A stretch of 64,000 nt of DNA from Pedobacter sp. PAMC26386 (GCA_014302835.1 CP060294.1:3249067-3313066), one strand, 5' to 3'; counted from the first letter of the stretch, positions 1-8,996 are shown. The notes: generated from the letters alone by a model not told the origin. Translations and numbers: made by a program.

Positions 1-184
1 TTAAAACAATACAAATGGCATCCTGATTCATACAGTATCCATAACTAATCAACTTTCCTATTTGTTGCCTGTAATATTCGGCATGTTTATTTAAAGACAG
101 TAGGTACAGACTTGATAGATAGGAACTAGATCTAAGCGTCATCATTACCTGATGGCCGTTTCTATAATAACTAGCTGTTGTCAT
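1..184 (-). CDS. Partial hypothetical protein cut by window edge
   Basis: A frame opens with ATG nine bases after the stop of the PEBP gene and stays open for 61 codons to the edge without a stop. The peptide begins MTTASYYRNGHQV and is rich in Ser, Tyr and Leu. I recognise no family. It may be the next gene of the same transcript, or a chance open frame; there is no strong ribosome binding site in front of it. The true C-terminus is outside the window. Confidence 0.3.
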   Translation of the reverse strand, partial: MTTASYYRNGHQVMMTLRSSSYLSSLYLLSLNKHAEYYRQQIGKLISYGYCMNQDAICIVL

Positions 185-192
185 TTTTTTGC

Positions 193-723
193 TTAGTGTT
201 TTTGTCCGTAAACCAACAGAGAAGCTTTGGCAAGGGTAGAGAAATGCATATTGAACCCTACCAACGCCGGAGTAGCATTTTTATCCAATACTAATTTGTT
301 ACTTAGAGCATAGACCGTAATCAGATAACGATGTGCAGGACCATCTGGTGGAGCCGCACCTACATAGCCAGGAGCCCCCATATCAGTATTGCTTTGTACC
401 GCCTCCTTAGGCGCTAAATGCTTTGCAGGATCTCCCGCATCCGACTCAAGTTCGTGTACATCGGCAGGAATATTGAAAACTACCCAATGCCAGAAACCAC
501 TACCGGTTGGGGCATCCAGATCATACATTGTCACTGTAAAACTTTGGGTTTCTTTCGGTGCATTCTTCCAGTAAAGCTGAGGCGATCGATTTTCGCCTGA
601 AAAACCCATTCCATTAAGATACTGCTTGTTTGTAAACTGACCTCCAAGTTCGTTACTCTTCAAGGTGAATGTTTGTGCCTGAGCACCGCTGCTTTGTGTA
701 GCTGCTGCTGTTAATGTTGCCAT
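193..723 (-). CDS. YbhB/YbcL family Raf kinase inhibitor-like protein (PEBP)
   Basis: This is a phosphatidylethanolamine-binding-protein fold protein of the bacterial YbhB/YbcL type, about 176 residues, the usual size. The ligand-pocket signatures are visible: DLDAPTGSGFWHW in the first half (the DPDAP-type motif) and GAPGYVGAAPPDGPAHRY in the second half (GYxGPxPP..HRY). I prefer the ATG at 723 (MATLTAAATQSS) over a TTG 11 codons upstream. The bacterial members have no settled role; a small-ligand or anionic-group pocket is inferred. The N-terminus is not a convincing signal peptide, so it is probably cytosolic. The AraC gene upstream reads the same way, 94 bases away, and may control it. 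Confidence 0.88.
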   Translation of the reverse strand: MATLTAAATQSSGAQAQTFTLKSNELGGQFTNKQYLNGMGFSGENRSPQLYWKNAPKETQSFTVTMYDLDAPTGSGFWHWVVFNIPADVHELESDAGDPAKHLAPKEAVQSNTDMGAPGYVGAAPPDGPAHRYLITVYALSNKLVLDKNATPALVGFNMHFSTLAKASLLVYGQKH

Positions 724-816
724 AATCTTCTTAATTGATATTTGAATGTCATTCAAAGGTATCCCGAAGAATGCCGGCGGAAGATGGGGAGACGTTCAAA
801 AAGTATCGCTAAACGT

Positions 817-1683
817 TCAATTTGATAGCTGGTATTGCTTAGGCGTTACCCCATGAACTTGCTTAAAAGATTGGATGAAGCTCGAGAGATTCTCGTAGCC
901 AAGTTTGAAAAATATCTCACTTGCTTTACATTCACCTTGTTTTAGCATTAGGGCCGCTTTCTCCATTCTCTTTTCAAGCAGCCATTTATTTGGCGAGGTA
1001 CCATGAAGTTTTGCAAAGCGTCGTTTAAAGGTAGAAAGACTCATATAGCATAAAAAGGCCAGTTCTTCAACAGTCACCGCATTATAAATGTTGGCCGTGA
1101 TCGCTTCACGGATCAGTAAATCGTCGTTAGCTTCATTGCTAAAATTGCGAAGCCGTTGAATTCTTTCAGGATAATGCTCAGTTAGGTAAAGTAACAATTC
1201 TTCCAGTTTCACCTTTTGTATTTCAGCAGATAAAGGTTGACATGAATCAAGCATAAGACCAAGAGAATCAATGAAGTTGATCAGAAATGCATCTTTCACA
1301 AACATCAGAAAAGGTTCATCATTGTTCTTTTTCGTTAAAGGCCGTAATGACTGAGCATGGCGAATGAAAAAATCCGCTAGTAACCTATTGTCGAAAAAAA
1401 ACAGAATACTCCTGTAACGACCATCAGCTGCTGCAATCTTCTCACTCATCAGGCAATTGCCCGAAGAAAGCAGCAAAAACTGATTAGGATTTATTTTCAC
1501 CTTTGTTTCAGCATATTGAACACTTTTCTGTCCTTCGAGTAAAAAGCTGAATAAATTTTGCCGCAATTTGATCCTGGAGTTAAAACTCCCCACAGCTGAG
1601 CTATACCGCATGATTGAAACAGGATCAACCACATTTTGTGAATCAATGGAATGAAGATCGGCAGGCAATATAGATTTTTTCAT
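817..1683 (-). CDS. AraC family transcriptional regulator
   Basis: A 288-residue regulator. The last 100 residues carry the two helix-turn-helix AraC DNA-binding domain: VEELAFLCYMSLSTFKRRF is the first HTH, and ASEIFFKLGYENLSSFIQSF followed by HGVTPKQY is the second, with the typical C-terminal signature. The N-terminal 180 residues look like a cupin-type sensing domain without a recognisable ligand motif. It lies on the same strand as the PEBP gene downstream, so that gene is a reasonable target. The effector is unknown. Confidence 0.9.
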   Translation of the reverse strand: MKKSILPADLHSIDSQNVVDPVSIMRYSSAVGSFNSRIKLRQNLFSFLLEGQKSVQYAETKVKINPNQFLLLSSGNCLMSEKIAAADGRYRSILFFFDNRLLADFFIRHAQSLRPLTKKNNDEPFLMFVKDAFLINFIDSLGLMLDSCQPLSAEIQKVKLEELLLYLTEHYPERIQRLRNFSNEANDDLLIREAITANIYNAVTVEELAFLCYMSLSTFKRRFAKLHGTSPNKWLLEKRMEKAALMLKQGECKASEIFFKLGYENLSSFIQSFKQVHGVTPKQYQLSN

Positions 1684-1692
1684 AAATAAGTA

Positions 1693-2394
1693 TTACAACT
1701 GTTTGACTTCTTGTTCCTTGCCATCAACAAAAAAATGTGTAGCGGATACTTTCATTGGATTGAAATCAAAGTCGATCATTGTACCGTTATTTGGATTACC
1801 ATAAAGATCAAAAACCATCTCTCCTAAAAGTTTTCCATCCAAACCATAATACTTCGCTTTTAAATCATTGAAATACATCTCCTGCCTGATACCTTTAGGA
1901 TCTCTATCATAGATGATCTGTTTGACACGCTGGTCATTTTCAAATACCGTAATCAGGTCATATTGTGATGCATTACCTTCAATTAATGTTCCTTTGTAGG
2001 TATAAAGTATAGCGCTTTCTTCCGTCCCCTCTTTATAAATAGCTTCCTGTCTGAGTCTCTCATCCTCAAAATATGTTTTAACAGAACCATTTAAAATTCC
2101 ATTTCTAAACATCGATATACCACTGACTTTCCCATTCTCTTTATAATATTTAACTTCTCCGTCAAATTTATCCTCAGTTTTAGATAGAGAGGAGCCTTCA
2201 AACTGAAGCTTACCTGATTTGTAATAATCTTTGAAAAGATATTTTCCGTTTACAGCTTTGGGTTCTGGTCTGTAATAGACCATATTTTCTTTCGTGGCTG
2301 GCTTCCAGTCCGCATCAAAATATTGCGTTTTTTCCTGGGCTAAGGTACTTGCGAACGCAAATAGCAAAACAAGCAAAATTGAATTTCTCTTCAT
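1693..2394 (-). CDS. Secreted MORN-repeat/YwqK-like protein
   Basis: A 233-residue exported protein. Residues 1-19 form a signal peptide (LLVLLFAFASTLAQ, cleavage after AQ). The mature part has repeated Tyr/Gly-rich beta units such as YKSGKLQFEG, YKENGKVSG and GILNGSVKTYFED, typical of MORN or YwqK-type repeats. Such proteins are often labelled 'toxin-antitoxin YwqK antitoxin', but nothing here shows a toxin partner. It is ten bases upstream of the AraC gene on the same strand, so co-transcription is possible. Function unknown; the envelope location is inferred from the signal peptide. Confidence 0.75.
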   Translation of the reverse strand: MKRNSILLVLLFAFASTLAQEKTQYFDADWKPATKENMVYYRPEPKAVNGKYLFKDYYKSGKLQFEGSSLSKTEDKFDGEVKYYKENGKVSGISMFRNGILNGSVKTYFEDERLRQEAIYKEGTEESAILYTYKGTLIEGNASQYDLITVFENDQRVKQIIYDRDPKGIRQEMYFNDLKAKYYGLDGKLLGEMVFDLYGNPNNGTMIDFDFNPMKVSATHFFVDGKEQEVKQL

Positions 2395-2653
2395 AGGGTC
2401 GGAAATTATTTTGTACTTACGAAGTTATAAAAAGACGCAATAAATTAGATCATTTTAAAATAACTTTTGTGAAAAATGATGCTTCCAGACCACAGGTGTA
2501 GTATAATTAATCTTTTAATACTTTGAAATTTTGCGCTGTTAAGAGTTCTTACGATTTAATACAATAAATATGCGACGATAAACCTAATTCATCATCCACT
2601 AGATTCTACGATATAAGTGATCGGATTTTTATATATTCACAACAAAAAAGGCT

Positions 2654-3484
2654 ATGAAACTATCATCCATTATACAGCCAGAAGAATTGGTTATACTCGG
2701 TAAAAACGATTTCATCCTTTTTGATGTAAGTGCAGGGACGAAACCAAGATATGATGAACAACACTTAAATGGCGCCTTTTATTTGGATTTAAATACAGAT
2801 CTGGCCGATATTAAAGATTTCGCTATTGGTGGTAGACATCCATTACCTCCTCTTGGACGTTTTGCTCAGCTTTTAGGGAAATACGGGGTTACAAAAGATA
2901 CGCATGTAATTGTTTATGACGATAAAAACGGATCTAATGCCGCAGCAAGATTCTGGTGGATGCTAAAATCAATAGGTCACGAAAAAGTTCAGGTTTTGAA
3001 TGGTGGTTATACTGCTGCAATTAAAGCCGGATTTGCTGTAAATGCTGAGGTTCCGTCAGCGAAACCTACCGAGCCAGCTCAATTCACAGAATGGCAGTTA
3101 CCCTTGGCAGAAATAGATGAGGTCGAGATAGCTAGCAACAGTGATAATTATGCAATTATTGATGTTCGTGATGCAAATCGCTTTGCGGGTTTAACCGAAC
3201 CTATAGATTTAATTGCTGGTCATATACCTAACGCTATAAATATCCCTTTTACTGAGAATATGGATGCTAATGGAGATTTTTTAGCCCCCGAAATTTTAAA
3301 AGAAAAATATTTAAAAGCGCTAACTGATTATAAAATTGAAAATGTGATTATACATTGTGGTTCTGGTGTAACCGCTTGTCATACACTTTTAGCGATAGAC
3401 CATGCAGGTTTAGAGATACCAAAATTGTATGTGGGTAGTTGGGGCGAGTGGAGCAGGAATAACAAGAAAATGATTTTGGCTTAG
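2654..3484 (+). CDS. Thiosulfate/3-mercaptopyruvate sulfurtransferase, two rhodanese domains
   Basis: A 276-residue tandem rhodanese protein. The first domain (about 1-130) contains FDVSAGTKPRYDEQHLNGA and lacks an active Cys. The second (about 145-276) contains IIDVRDANRFAG and the catalytic loop IIHCGSGVTACH. CGSGVTA is the loop type linked to 3-mercaptopyruvate sulfurtransferases, while thiosulfate sulfurtransferases usually carry CRKGVT, so mercaptopyruvate as donor is the better guess. It moves a sulfane sulfur from the donor to a thiol or cyanide acceptor in the cytosol. It is monocistronic, with a 259-base upstream spacer and a repeat scar directly after its stop. Confidence 0.9.
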   Translation: MKLSSIIQPEELVILGKNDFILFDVSAGTKPRYDEQHLNGAFYLDLNTDLADIKDFAIGGRHPLPPLGRFAQLLGKYGVTKDTHVIVYDDKNGSNAAARFWWMLKSIGHEKVQVLNGGYTAAIKAGFAVNAEVPSAKPTEPAQFTEWQLPLAEIDEVEIASNSDNYAIIDVRDANRFAGLTEPIDLIAGHIPNAINIPFTENMDANGDFLAPEILKEKYLKALTDYKIENVIIHCGSGVTACHTLLAIDHAGLEIPKLYVGSWGEWSRNNKKMILA

Positions 3485-3524
3485 GTTTACCGTTCCAATT
3501 ATCCAGAAATAGCTTTTTTCAAAA

Positions 3525-3590
3525 GCGGCTCCAAATGTGCGTTTCCCGAACCATTTCGTGCCTGTTTTATGTTTAATTGCAGATTTGTTC
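3525..3590 (-). repeat. Degenerate tRNA 3'-end-like scar (copy 1)
   Basis: Read on the minus strand this stretch has GGTTCGGGAAACG, close to the T-arm part GGTTCGAGAAACG of the copies at 6375 and 9241. The following 45 bases also match those copies (CGAACCATTT, then TTTATGTTTAAT and GATTT on the plus strand). It is the shortest and most decayed copy, and it overlaps the last codon of the nitroreductase gene. Confidence 0.5.
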
Positions 3591-4236
3591 AATAAAATTT
3601 TGAGTTCTGATCTATCATGGTGGCCATTTTATCCAAAGGCACCCTCACTTTTTTTGTTCCTGCATAGTAATCATTTTTTTCATCCCGGTAGCCGATAGAT
3701 AAAATCACTGTACTATGCAAGCCTTTATCAGTTAAGTTTAACAAAGCGTCAAATCGATGAGGATCAAAGCCCTCCATTGGTGTTGCATCTACACGTACAT
3801 TTGCGGCAGCAATTAAAGCCGTACCTAAAGCAATATAGGCTTGTTTATCTGCCCAGATTGAATTTTGTGTAGCTGTCCGGCTTTTAAAATAGGAATCCAG
3901 TGTCATGAACAAACCGTCCAGTGACTCTTTTGTAACTTCCTTTTCTTTGGCTGTCAAATCAACCAGATCCTGAATATGTTCGGTAGTCACCTGATTATAT
4001 GCTGCAAACACGATAAGATGTGAACTATATTCAATCTGACCATTAAAAGAACCCAAACCCAGTTTTGCTTGAAGAGTGGGGTTATCAATAACAAATAGTC
4101 GATATGGCTGTAAACCACATGATGAGGCAGTTAGGTTAGTTGCTTCAAGGATATGCTGTAACTTTTCTTTACTTACTTTTCTATCTGTAAATTTCTTTGT
4201 GGCGTATCGCCAATTTAAATCTTCAATTAAATCCAT
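3589..4236 (-). CDS. NAD(P)H-dependent nitroreductase (NfsB-like)
   Basis: A 215-residue FMN-dependent nitroreductase fold. The N-terminal RYATKKFTDRKV resembles the RxSxRxF FMN-phosphate motif, followed by SSCGLQPYRLFVI (flavin pocket and dimer contact), the middle helix QAYIALGTALIAAANVRVDATPMEGFDP, and VILSIGYRDEKNDY near the C-terminus. Members reduce nitroaromatics and quinones with NAD(P)H. It is divergent from the HxlR-type gene at 4313, a common pair in which the regulator senses quinone or electrophile stress and controls the reductase. The last codon reaches into the repeat scar at 3525-3590. Confidence 0.92.
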   Translation of the reverse strand: MDLIEDLNWRYATKKFTDRKVSKEKLQHILEATNLTASSCGLQPYRLFVIDNPTLQAKLGLGSFNGQIEYSSHLIVFAAYNQVTTEHIQDLVDLTAKEKEVTKESLDGLFMTLDSYFKSRTATQNSIWADKQAYIALGTALIAAANVRVDATPMEGFDPHRFDALLNLTDKGLHSTVILSIGYRDEKNDYYAGTKKVRVPLDKMATMIDQNSKFY

Positions 4237-4312
4237 ATAATATAATTAGCTAGCAAAGCTATTTTATATAGATGTCATTTGGTAACTTTGAGACAAAAAG
4301 TAACAGGGACAA

Positions 4313-4702
4313 ATGAGTAACCAAGTGACCGAAGAGAAACCTAGATATATCATAGAATGCGGCGGAAAAATTCAAGCTATTCATGACACCATGTACGTAT
4401 TAAGTGGAAGATGGAAAATTTCTATCATAGCTTGTTTGTGCTATCAACCTATGCGTTATTCAGAATTGCTGAAAAATGTTATAGGTATTTCTGGCAAAAT
4501 GCTTAGCCGTGAATTGAAAGAGATGGAAATCAATCAACTTATCAGTCGTAAAGTCCTTTCTACACAGCCATTAAATGTCCAATATGAAATCACAGAATAT
4601 GGAGCCTCTTTAAAAGAATTAACCCAGATCATTGCTGACTGGGGGTTAAAGCACCGGAAGCAAATCACCGCCACTTATACTCTGGTTATTGAAAAATCAT
4701 AG
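4313..4702 (+). CDS. HxlR family winged-helix regulator
   Basis: A 129-residue DNA-binding protein. HxlR features are clear: ECGGKIQAIHDTMYVLSGRWK at the start with the conserved GRWK, then YSELLKNVIGISGKMLSRELKEM as recognition helix and wing, and a C-terminal ELTQIIADWG helix. The early Cys (ECGG) is a position that in YodB/HypR-type proteins senses electrophiles by thiol oxidation, so redox control is plausible. The 76-base divergent spacer with the nitroreductase gene must hold both promoters and probably the operator. Confidence 0.9.
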   Translation: MSNQVTEEKPRYIIECGGKIQAIHDTMYVLSGRWKISIIACLCYQPMRYSELLKNVIGISGKMLSRELKEMEINQLISRKVLSTQPLNVQYEITEYGASLKELTQIIADWGLKHRKQITATYTLVIEKS

Positions 4703-4752
4703 AGTATACCCAATCTAAAGGTGGTTGAAATAATATTTTCGAGATTAGGTGA

Positions 4753-5217
4753 TTAATCCTCTCTATTCTTGTTTATTAGTTTTAACATCGTAAAATTGAG
4801 TGCGGAAAGATCTAAATCAGGCGTAGAAAAAAACTCTAAGTCTGCATTTTCAACGGCTATAAGTGCTTTTTGAAAGACAGATCCTCCCAATGGGGTTAAA
4901 TTAATCGTTTTCGCTCGGGTATCAGTCTTGTGCTCACTTCTTGTTATGAACTTCTTCTCTTCTAATGTGCGTAATACTTTGGAAACCATCATTCTGTCAG
5001 CATTTCCTTGATTAGCAATATCTATTTGTGTTACCGCATCATTCTCCTTTGCAAGCCAGGCAAGGGCAGCCAAAAGTACAAATTGGGTATGTGTAAGGTC
5101 TAATGGATCTAGCGCACGCTTTTGCTTCCTTTGCCATAAAATAGTCATTTGGCCAAGGAGATATCCAGGGCTGTCCTCCGGACTTTTAAACTGGAAATGA
5201 ATATCTTTACTCTTCAT
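4753..5217 (-). CDS. MarR family transcriptional regulator
   Basis: A 154-residue winged-helix protein. The pattern LTHTQFVLLAALAWL, then VTQIDIANQGNADRMMVSKV (recognition helix) and LEEKKFITRSEHKTDTRAK (wing with the typical D-R-AK), fits MarR. Its ATG overlaps the end of the EVE gene by 11 bases, so the VOC-EVE-MarR genes form one transcript read right to left. An autorepressing regulator placed last in the operon is likely. Ligand unknown. Confidence 0.9.
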   Translation of the reverse strand: MKSKDIHFQFKSPEDSPGYLLGQMTILWQRKQKRALDPLDLTHTQFVLLAALAWLAKENDAVTQIDIANQGNADRMMVSKVLRTLEEKKFITRSEHKTDTRAKTINLTPLGGSVFQKALIAVENADLEFFSTPDLDLSALNFTMLKLINKNRED

Positions 5218-5644
5218 TCTTAAGCATTTTTGAAGAAATCAAATCAAAATCCTCCTGTTGAATTTCGAAGAATCCAAACCGAAAAGGATATCCCCAGCTT
5301 TTCTTATTTTGAATAAAATGAAGCGAGTTTATCAAAGGTAAAACCGAAACTTCATTACTCGGCAAAAACTTTATATTTCTTCTTGAAGGACAGAAACTTT
5401 CCGAAACCTGTTGCTGATATACTTCATCATCCGCAACTTTTCCTATTGCTGTAAATTTCTGACAAAGTTGAGGCTCACCCATGTTTTGCTTGCCAGAGTA
5501 ATAAAGAATGAAATCATCTTTCCTCATCCTTCTCAACGGCGACGCTTTTCCATGGCATGCTTGTGCAATACCCTCTGCCTGGCCGTTTTTCACATGGTCT
5601 TTTGAAGCCACCATAATCCAGTATTTTGCTTGATTTGTGTTCAT
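5207..5644 (-). CDS. EVE domain-containing protein
   Basis: A 145-residue single EVE/PUA-like domain. It starts with AKYWIMVASKDHVKNGQAEG and continues with the characteristic LRRMRKDDFILYYSGK and FTAIGKV strands, ending with WGYPFRFGFFEI. EVE domains bind modified bases in DNA or RNA (YTH-related fold); the target here is unknown. It starts 11 bases after the VOC gene and overlaps the MarR gene, so its expression is tied to both. EVE proteins also occur in defence islands, but no restriction or toxin partner is present. Confidence 0.87.
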   Translation of the reverse strand: MNTNQAKYWIMVASKDHVKNGQAEGIAQACHGKASPLRRMRKDDFILYYSGKQNMGEPQLCQKFTAIGKVADDEVYQQQVSESFCPSRRNIKFLPSNEVSVLPLINSLHFIQNKKSWGYPFRFGFFEIQQEDFDLISSKMLKNEE

Positions 5645-5655
5645 ATCACCAGAGA

Positions 5656-6018
5656 TTAGTTTACTTGTAAAAAAGTAATATTATATCCATCGGGATCCTT
5701 TGCAATAATGGTCTTTCCAAAAGGAGTTGTCTGAATTGGGCCTAATAAAATGACTTTCTTTTCCAAAAGATCAGCCTGTAGGTCCTCAATATTTCCATCT
5801 ATTGCAAACCAAAGGGATGCACCAACGCCTAATTCCTTTCCTTCCAAATCGCCGATAGGCTTCCTGATGGCAAAGCTAGCCTCACCCTTATTATATTTGA
5901 AAACACATGCTGCCGGATTTGTCGCTTCTGAAACTTCAAAGCCCAGTTTGTTTGTGTAGAAGTCCTTTGAAACTTCTAAATCTCTTACTTGAAGAGATGC
6001 AAAATCTAATTTTCTCAT
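5656..6018 (-). CDS. VOC family (glyoxalase/bleomycin resistance) protein
   Basis: A 120-residue vicinal-oxygen-chelate domain. The two beta-alpha-beta-beta-beta modules are visible: KLDFASLQVRDLEVSKDFYT NKLGF in the first, and IQTTPFGKTIIAKDPDGYNITF in the second, with the metal-site Glu/His positions only partly kept. The substrate cannot be named from sequence; many such proteins bind antibiotics or act as small isomerases. It is the first gene of the VOC-EVE-MarR unit, so the promoter should lie in 6019-6100. Confidence 0.88.
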   Translation of the reverse strand: MRKLDFASLQVRDLEVSKDFYTNKLGFEVSEATNPAACVFKYNKGEASFAIRKPIGDLEGKELGVGASLWFAIDGNIEDLQADLLEKKVILLGPIQTTPFGKTIIAKDPDGYNITFLQVN

Positions 6019-6108
6019 ACCAATTTGCTTATTGTTGTCGCAAATATAGTATATACGACAACAATAAACAAATAAATAATCTACAATTTGTGCATTTACC
6101 TAAAGAAT

Positions 6109-6180
6109 CCATATTGGACTCGACCCAAAATCACCTTTTAAACAACTATCAGAGTCTATAAAAATGTCTGCAAAAATAAA
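6109..6180 (-). repeat. Degenerate tRNA-Met 3'-end-like scar (copy 2)
   Basis: On the minus strand 6109-6126 reads GGGTCGAGTCCAATATGG, close to the tRNA-Met 3' end TTCGAGCCCATCATGG. Bases 6157-6180 are identical over 24 positions to 13202-13225, the segment just downstream of the tRNA-Met terminator. The spacing between the two parts is the same in both places, which argues that the whole stretch is a decayed copy. Confidence 0.55.
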
Positions 6181-6261
6181 AGAGTCTGTATCATTAATCA
6201 AATTCGGTTTTAAGAAACAGAATTAAATTTTGTAGATTCCTAAGTGAATTTTAAAAACAAT

Positions 6262-6301
6262 AAAAAACGCCAATCTTCGACTTGAAGATTGGCGTTTTTT
6301 A
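6262..6301. terminator. Strong hairpin, bidirectional terminator-like
   Basis: A near-perfect inverted repeat (AACGCCAATCTTC / GAAGATTGGCGTT) flanked by A-runs on one side and T-runs on the other. No gene ends close by on either strand: the nearest, on the minus strand, stops at 6933. It may be a leftover terminator of a lost gene. Confidence 0.6.
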
Positions 6302-6371
6302 CTGTTAATTTAGAGAAGCTCGAAATTTTATTTTGCGGCTAAAGTGCAAAAATGACTTATGATACAGCCTC

Positions 6372-6682
6372 TTTGTGGACCCAACTGGGCGCTTCTCGAA
6401 CCATTTCCCATCTGATTTATGTTTAATCGCCGATTTAGCAAAAAATATTGTATAGACCTTGCTACGAGTAATCTTGCATATAGTTAAAGAAAGGGGACTT
6501 AAAAGTGTATAATCAAAATTATCAAATACTCATTATCAAAAACTAAAAATTGAATTTGATTAATGGAATGAGTTTATGATAATCCATAATTAAAACACGA
6601 TGCAGGTGTGGACTTATAAAACCATTTAAATTCAATTATATCGTAAGCCAGCCTCTTATCAAAAAACGAGGGAATAAAGATA
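6372..6682. repeat. 311-bp dispersed direct repeat, copy A
   Basis: This non-coding block is nearly the same as 9238-9554, in the same orientation, apart from point changes and a roughly 10-base insertion in the other copy. It begins with the tRNA 3'-end-like stretch TGGACCCAACTGGGCG and CTCGAACCATTT (6375-6402). It continues with ATTGTATAGACCTTGCTAC and ends at CAGCCTCTTAT and GAGGGAATAA. No open frame of note lies inside. Bases 6683-6932 that follow show nothing I can assign. Confidence 0.85.
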
Positions 6683-6932
6683 TTTTTTCGGCCCTGTGGC
6701 CATAAATGTATATAGTACACTTTGCTTCATATTGAAGTAGCCATTGATATTACAGGTTTGGAGTTTGTTCAGCCACAATTGATATTAAATATTCAAGTCA
6801 TGGATCAAACAATGAACCAGGACTTTATTTTTAGATTAATGCTAAACCCTTACATGCTCATAGTGCTCAACAGCTTTAGTCTCTGCAACTCTTCAAGATT
6901 CTAAATGAGCTTTCATTAAAAGATTTTGAGAT

Positions 6933-7835
6933 TTAAATAACAGCAATATGCGTTTTAGCCCACTCTACAATTCCAGTTGTCGGGATGTTGTTGCGGTGGT
7001 TAAATGTCTCGTTCATAGGCCAAGTCACCCCAGGATGTGTAAATACTAACCGATAACGATTGAAGATGTCGTTCGGTTCATCATTTAGTTTTTGTTCAAG
7101 GTAGGTGCGGTCCCATAATGCACGCTCAAATTTTTCCTCAAACAAGCCCTCCATTTTATCTGCTATTTCTTGAAAGGTTACCGTATCACCAGAAACAAAT
7201 ACGACTTGGTCCAGTATTTCTCGTTGATGGAATAAGACCTCAACTGTAACTGCACCGATATCTTCACACGAGGTTAAGGTTAATGAATGTTGCCAGTCAC
7301 CGAGCGCATGTATGACCTTTTCAGATAATTTAATAACACCAAAGTCTTCGCGAAACAAGAAGCTTGTGATCATTCCTGTAGATACAATAATCCAATGTGT
7401 TTTATTTTGTGCGCGAAGCAGATCCCGAACATCAAGCTGTTCATCAAAAACCGGCTGTGCACTGCCGCGGCCGATCTTATCGTAATCAGCGCCAAATTGC
7501 CAAGGCACATATCTTCTTACTCCAGCCTCCAATACAGCTTTTGTAATCTTTACCTGCATACCTGCCCCGATTGAAAACCCACTGCAACATATTACCGTAT
7601 CATATTTTCTCAAAATGCCTGCCAGGTTTTCAATGCTTTCCGACACCAAATCCACCGCTTCGACGGCAAGACCGGCATATTTTGAATGTGGCGCGCTTTC
7701 ATTGCCGGCACTCGAAGGCTGAACTAAGGCTCCAACAGTGAACTGTTGCGTGCTTGTTACCTTATATTTATAAAGACTGTCTAACATAGCGATTCCTACC
7801 TCGCCAGTACCAATAACCAAAAATGATTTTTCCAT
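6933..7835 (-). CDS. NmrA-like / isoflavone-reductase-type NAD(P)-binding oxidoreductase
   Basis: About 300 residues. I start it at the ATG of MEKSFLVIGTGEVGIAML, because the Rossmann glycine motif GTGEVG then sits right at the N-terminus; the upstream 25 codons look like spacer. Further features are YDTVICCSGFSIGAGMQ, RRYVPWQFGADYDKIG (the PSEFG-like motif of isoflavone-reductase relatives) and VFVSGDTVTFQEIADKM. It probably reduces an aromatic or quinone-like compound, or acts as an NADP-sensing protein; substrate unknown. The AraC regulator gene lies 81 bases upstream on the same strand, so the two form a unit. Confidence 0.83.
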   Translation of the reverse strand: MEKSFLVIGTGEVGIAMLDSLYKYKVTSTQQFTVGALVQPSSAGNESAPHSKYAGLAVEAVDLVSESIENLAGILRKYDTVICCSGFSIGAGMQVKITKAVLEAGVRRYVPWQFGADYDKIGRGSAQPVFDEQLDVRDLLRAQNKTHWIIVSTGMITSFLFREDFGVIKLSEKVIHALGDWQHSLTLTSCEDIGAVTVEVLFHQREILDQVVFVSGDTVTFQEIADKMEGLFEEKFERALWDRTYLEQKLNDEPNDIFNRYRLVFTHPGVTWPMNETFNHRNNIPTTGIVEWAKTHIAVI

Positions 7836-7916
7836 AACTGTATTAAATTTATACAAAGCTATGGTGGCGGCACAGGTATTTATGTGCAAAGAAACGGCTA
7901 ATAGTTGCAAAAAAAA

Positions 7917-8813
7917 CTATGCTGTTCTGTATTGAATAGGGGTGACTCCGGTTTGTCTTTTATAGAAGTTTTGGAAATGCGAGGTCTCCAGAAAATGCAG
8001 GCACCAGGCAATTTCCTTGACACTGAGACTAGTATGTCTCAGAAGTACATTGGCCTCCTCTATGATCCTTTCCTGAATGATGGCTTGGGTAGTCTTGCCC
8101 CTTGAAGCTTTTAATACTTTATTAAGATTGTCCACCGTGGTGTTCAGTAGGCCAGCATAATAAAAAGGAGATTTACTTTCAAGTATCTTATCTTTACCAA
8201 TATCAAAGAAAGAATTTTCCAGCATTTTCAGAAGGCGTTCTTCAAGGCTTTCCTCGGTGGTTGTTACACCTTTATAGAATTTCTCATCCAACTTCTGCAC
8301 ATAATGAATAATATCCAAAATCCGGTTTCTAATTAATTGTTCCCTATATGGATAGGCTGATCTGTGCTCATTTTGTATTTGTTCAAATAGGATCATCAAA
8401 TCATCATATCGGACTTTAGATAGCGGCTTGACATAAATGTCCCTGCTTTGGAAAATAGGGAGTGTGCCTAAACTGAACTGGCTCGTTCCCCTAAGAAACG
8501 TCTCGCTACAGACACAATATTTCCCTTCAAATTGTTCATCATTTGTCGTAAATGAAAACCTTGACAAGGGGTCACTAAAAATAATACTGTATCCCGAGAT
8601 AGGGATTTGTGCTGACTTGGATTGGTAAATTGCATTTCCACTGACAAGGGCGATCTTATAAAAAGGTTTCCTTTGAAGCCGCTCGCAAGCAGAAAGGTCT
8701 TTTTGGAGATCTTTCCATAATAAGAAATCAAAGTGCCCTAGGAAGCCATCTCCAGGGGGATGGTGTCCATCAACATACTGATCATAAAATATATTAATGT
8801 CCGAGCTATTCAT
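7917..8813 (-). CDS. AraC family transcriptional regulator
   Basis: A 298-residue regulator with an N-terminal sensing region (about 1-190, with GNAIYQSKSAQIPISGYSII) and a C-terminal AraC domain: LLNTTVDNLNKVLKASRGKT is the first HTH, and LSVKEIAWCLHFLETSHFQN then RQTGVTPIQYR the second. It reads the same way as the NmrA-like oxidoreductase just downstream and probably activates it. Both genes sit between the two copies of the 0.31-kb direct repeat, which suggests they moved or were duplicated as a block. Confidence 0.9.
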   Translation of the reverse strand: MNSSDINIFYDQYVDGHHPPGDGFLGHFDFLLWKDLQKDLSACERLQRKPFYKIALVSGNAIYQSKSAQIPISGYSIIFSDPLSRFSFTTNDEQFEGKYCVCSETFLRGTSQFSLGTLPIFQSRDIYVKPLSKVRYDDLMILFEQIQNEHRSAYPYREQLIRNRILDIIHYVQKLDEKFYKGVTTTEESLEERLLKMLENSFFDIGKDKILESKSPFYYAGLLNTTVDNLNKVLKASRGKTTQAIIQERIIEEANVLLRHTSLSVKEIAWCLHFLETSHFQNFYKRQTGVTPIQYRTA

Positions 8814-8996
8814 CCTAAATTAGGTTACTGGTATTCTTACTACATCCATAATAAAGGTAGTCTATGATACCCATTATATTGTTACATCAATGCAAGAATT
8901 GTGATGGCACCTATAACTAGGAGCCCGTGCAAGTAAAGAAGATATTTTGGGTGAAATGCAATTCATATCAAAAATCCATCTCATTATATCCGCAAA

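Noticed and set aside
1693..2394. Label 'toxin-antitoxin YwqK antitoxin'
   Set aside because: The protein has a signal peptide and MORN-like repeats, and no toxin gene is adjacent; the label is inherited from annotation habit.
5907..6161. 84-codon plus-strand frame over the VOC gene start
   Set aside because: Antisense to the VOC N-terminus and rich in Leu/Ser from AT-rich DNA; no start signal.
6722..6904. 60-codon frame after repeat copy A
   Set aside because: No family, no binding site, not preserved after copy B; probably random.
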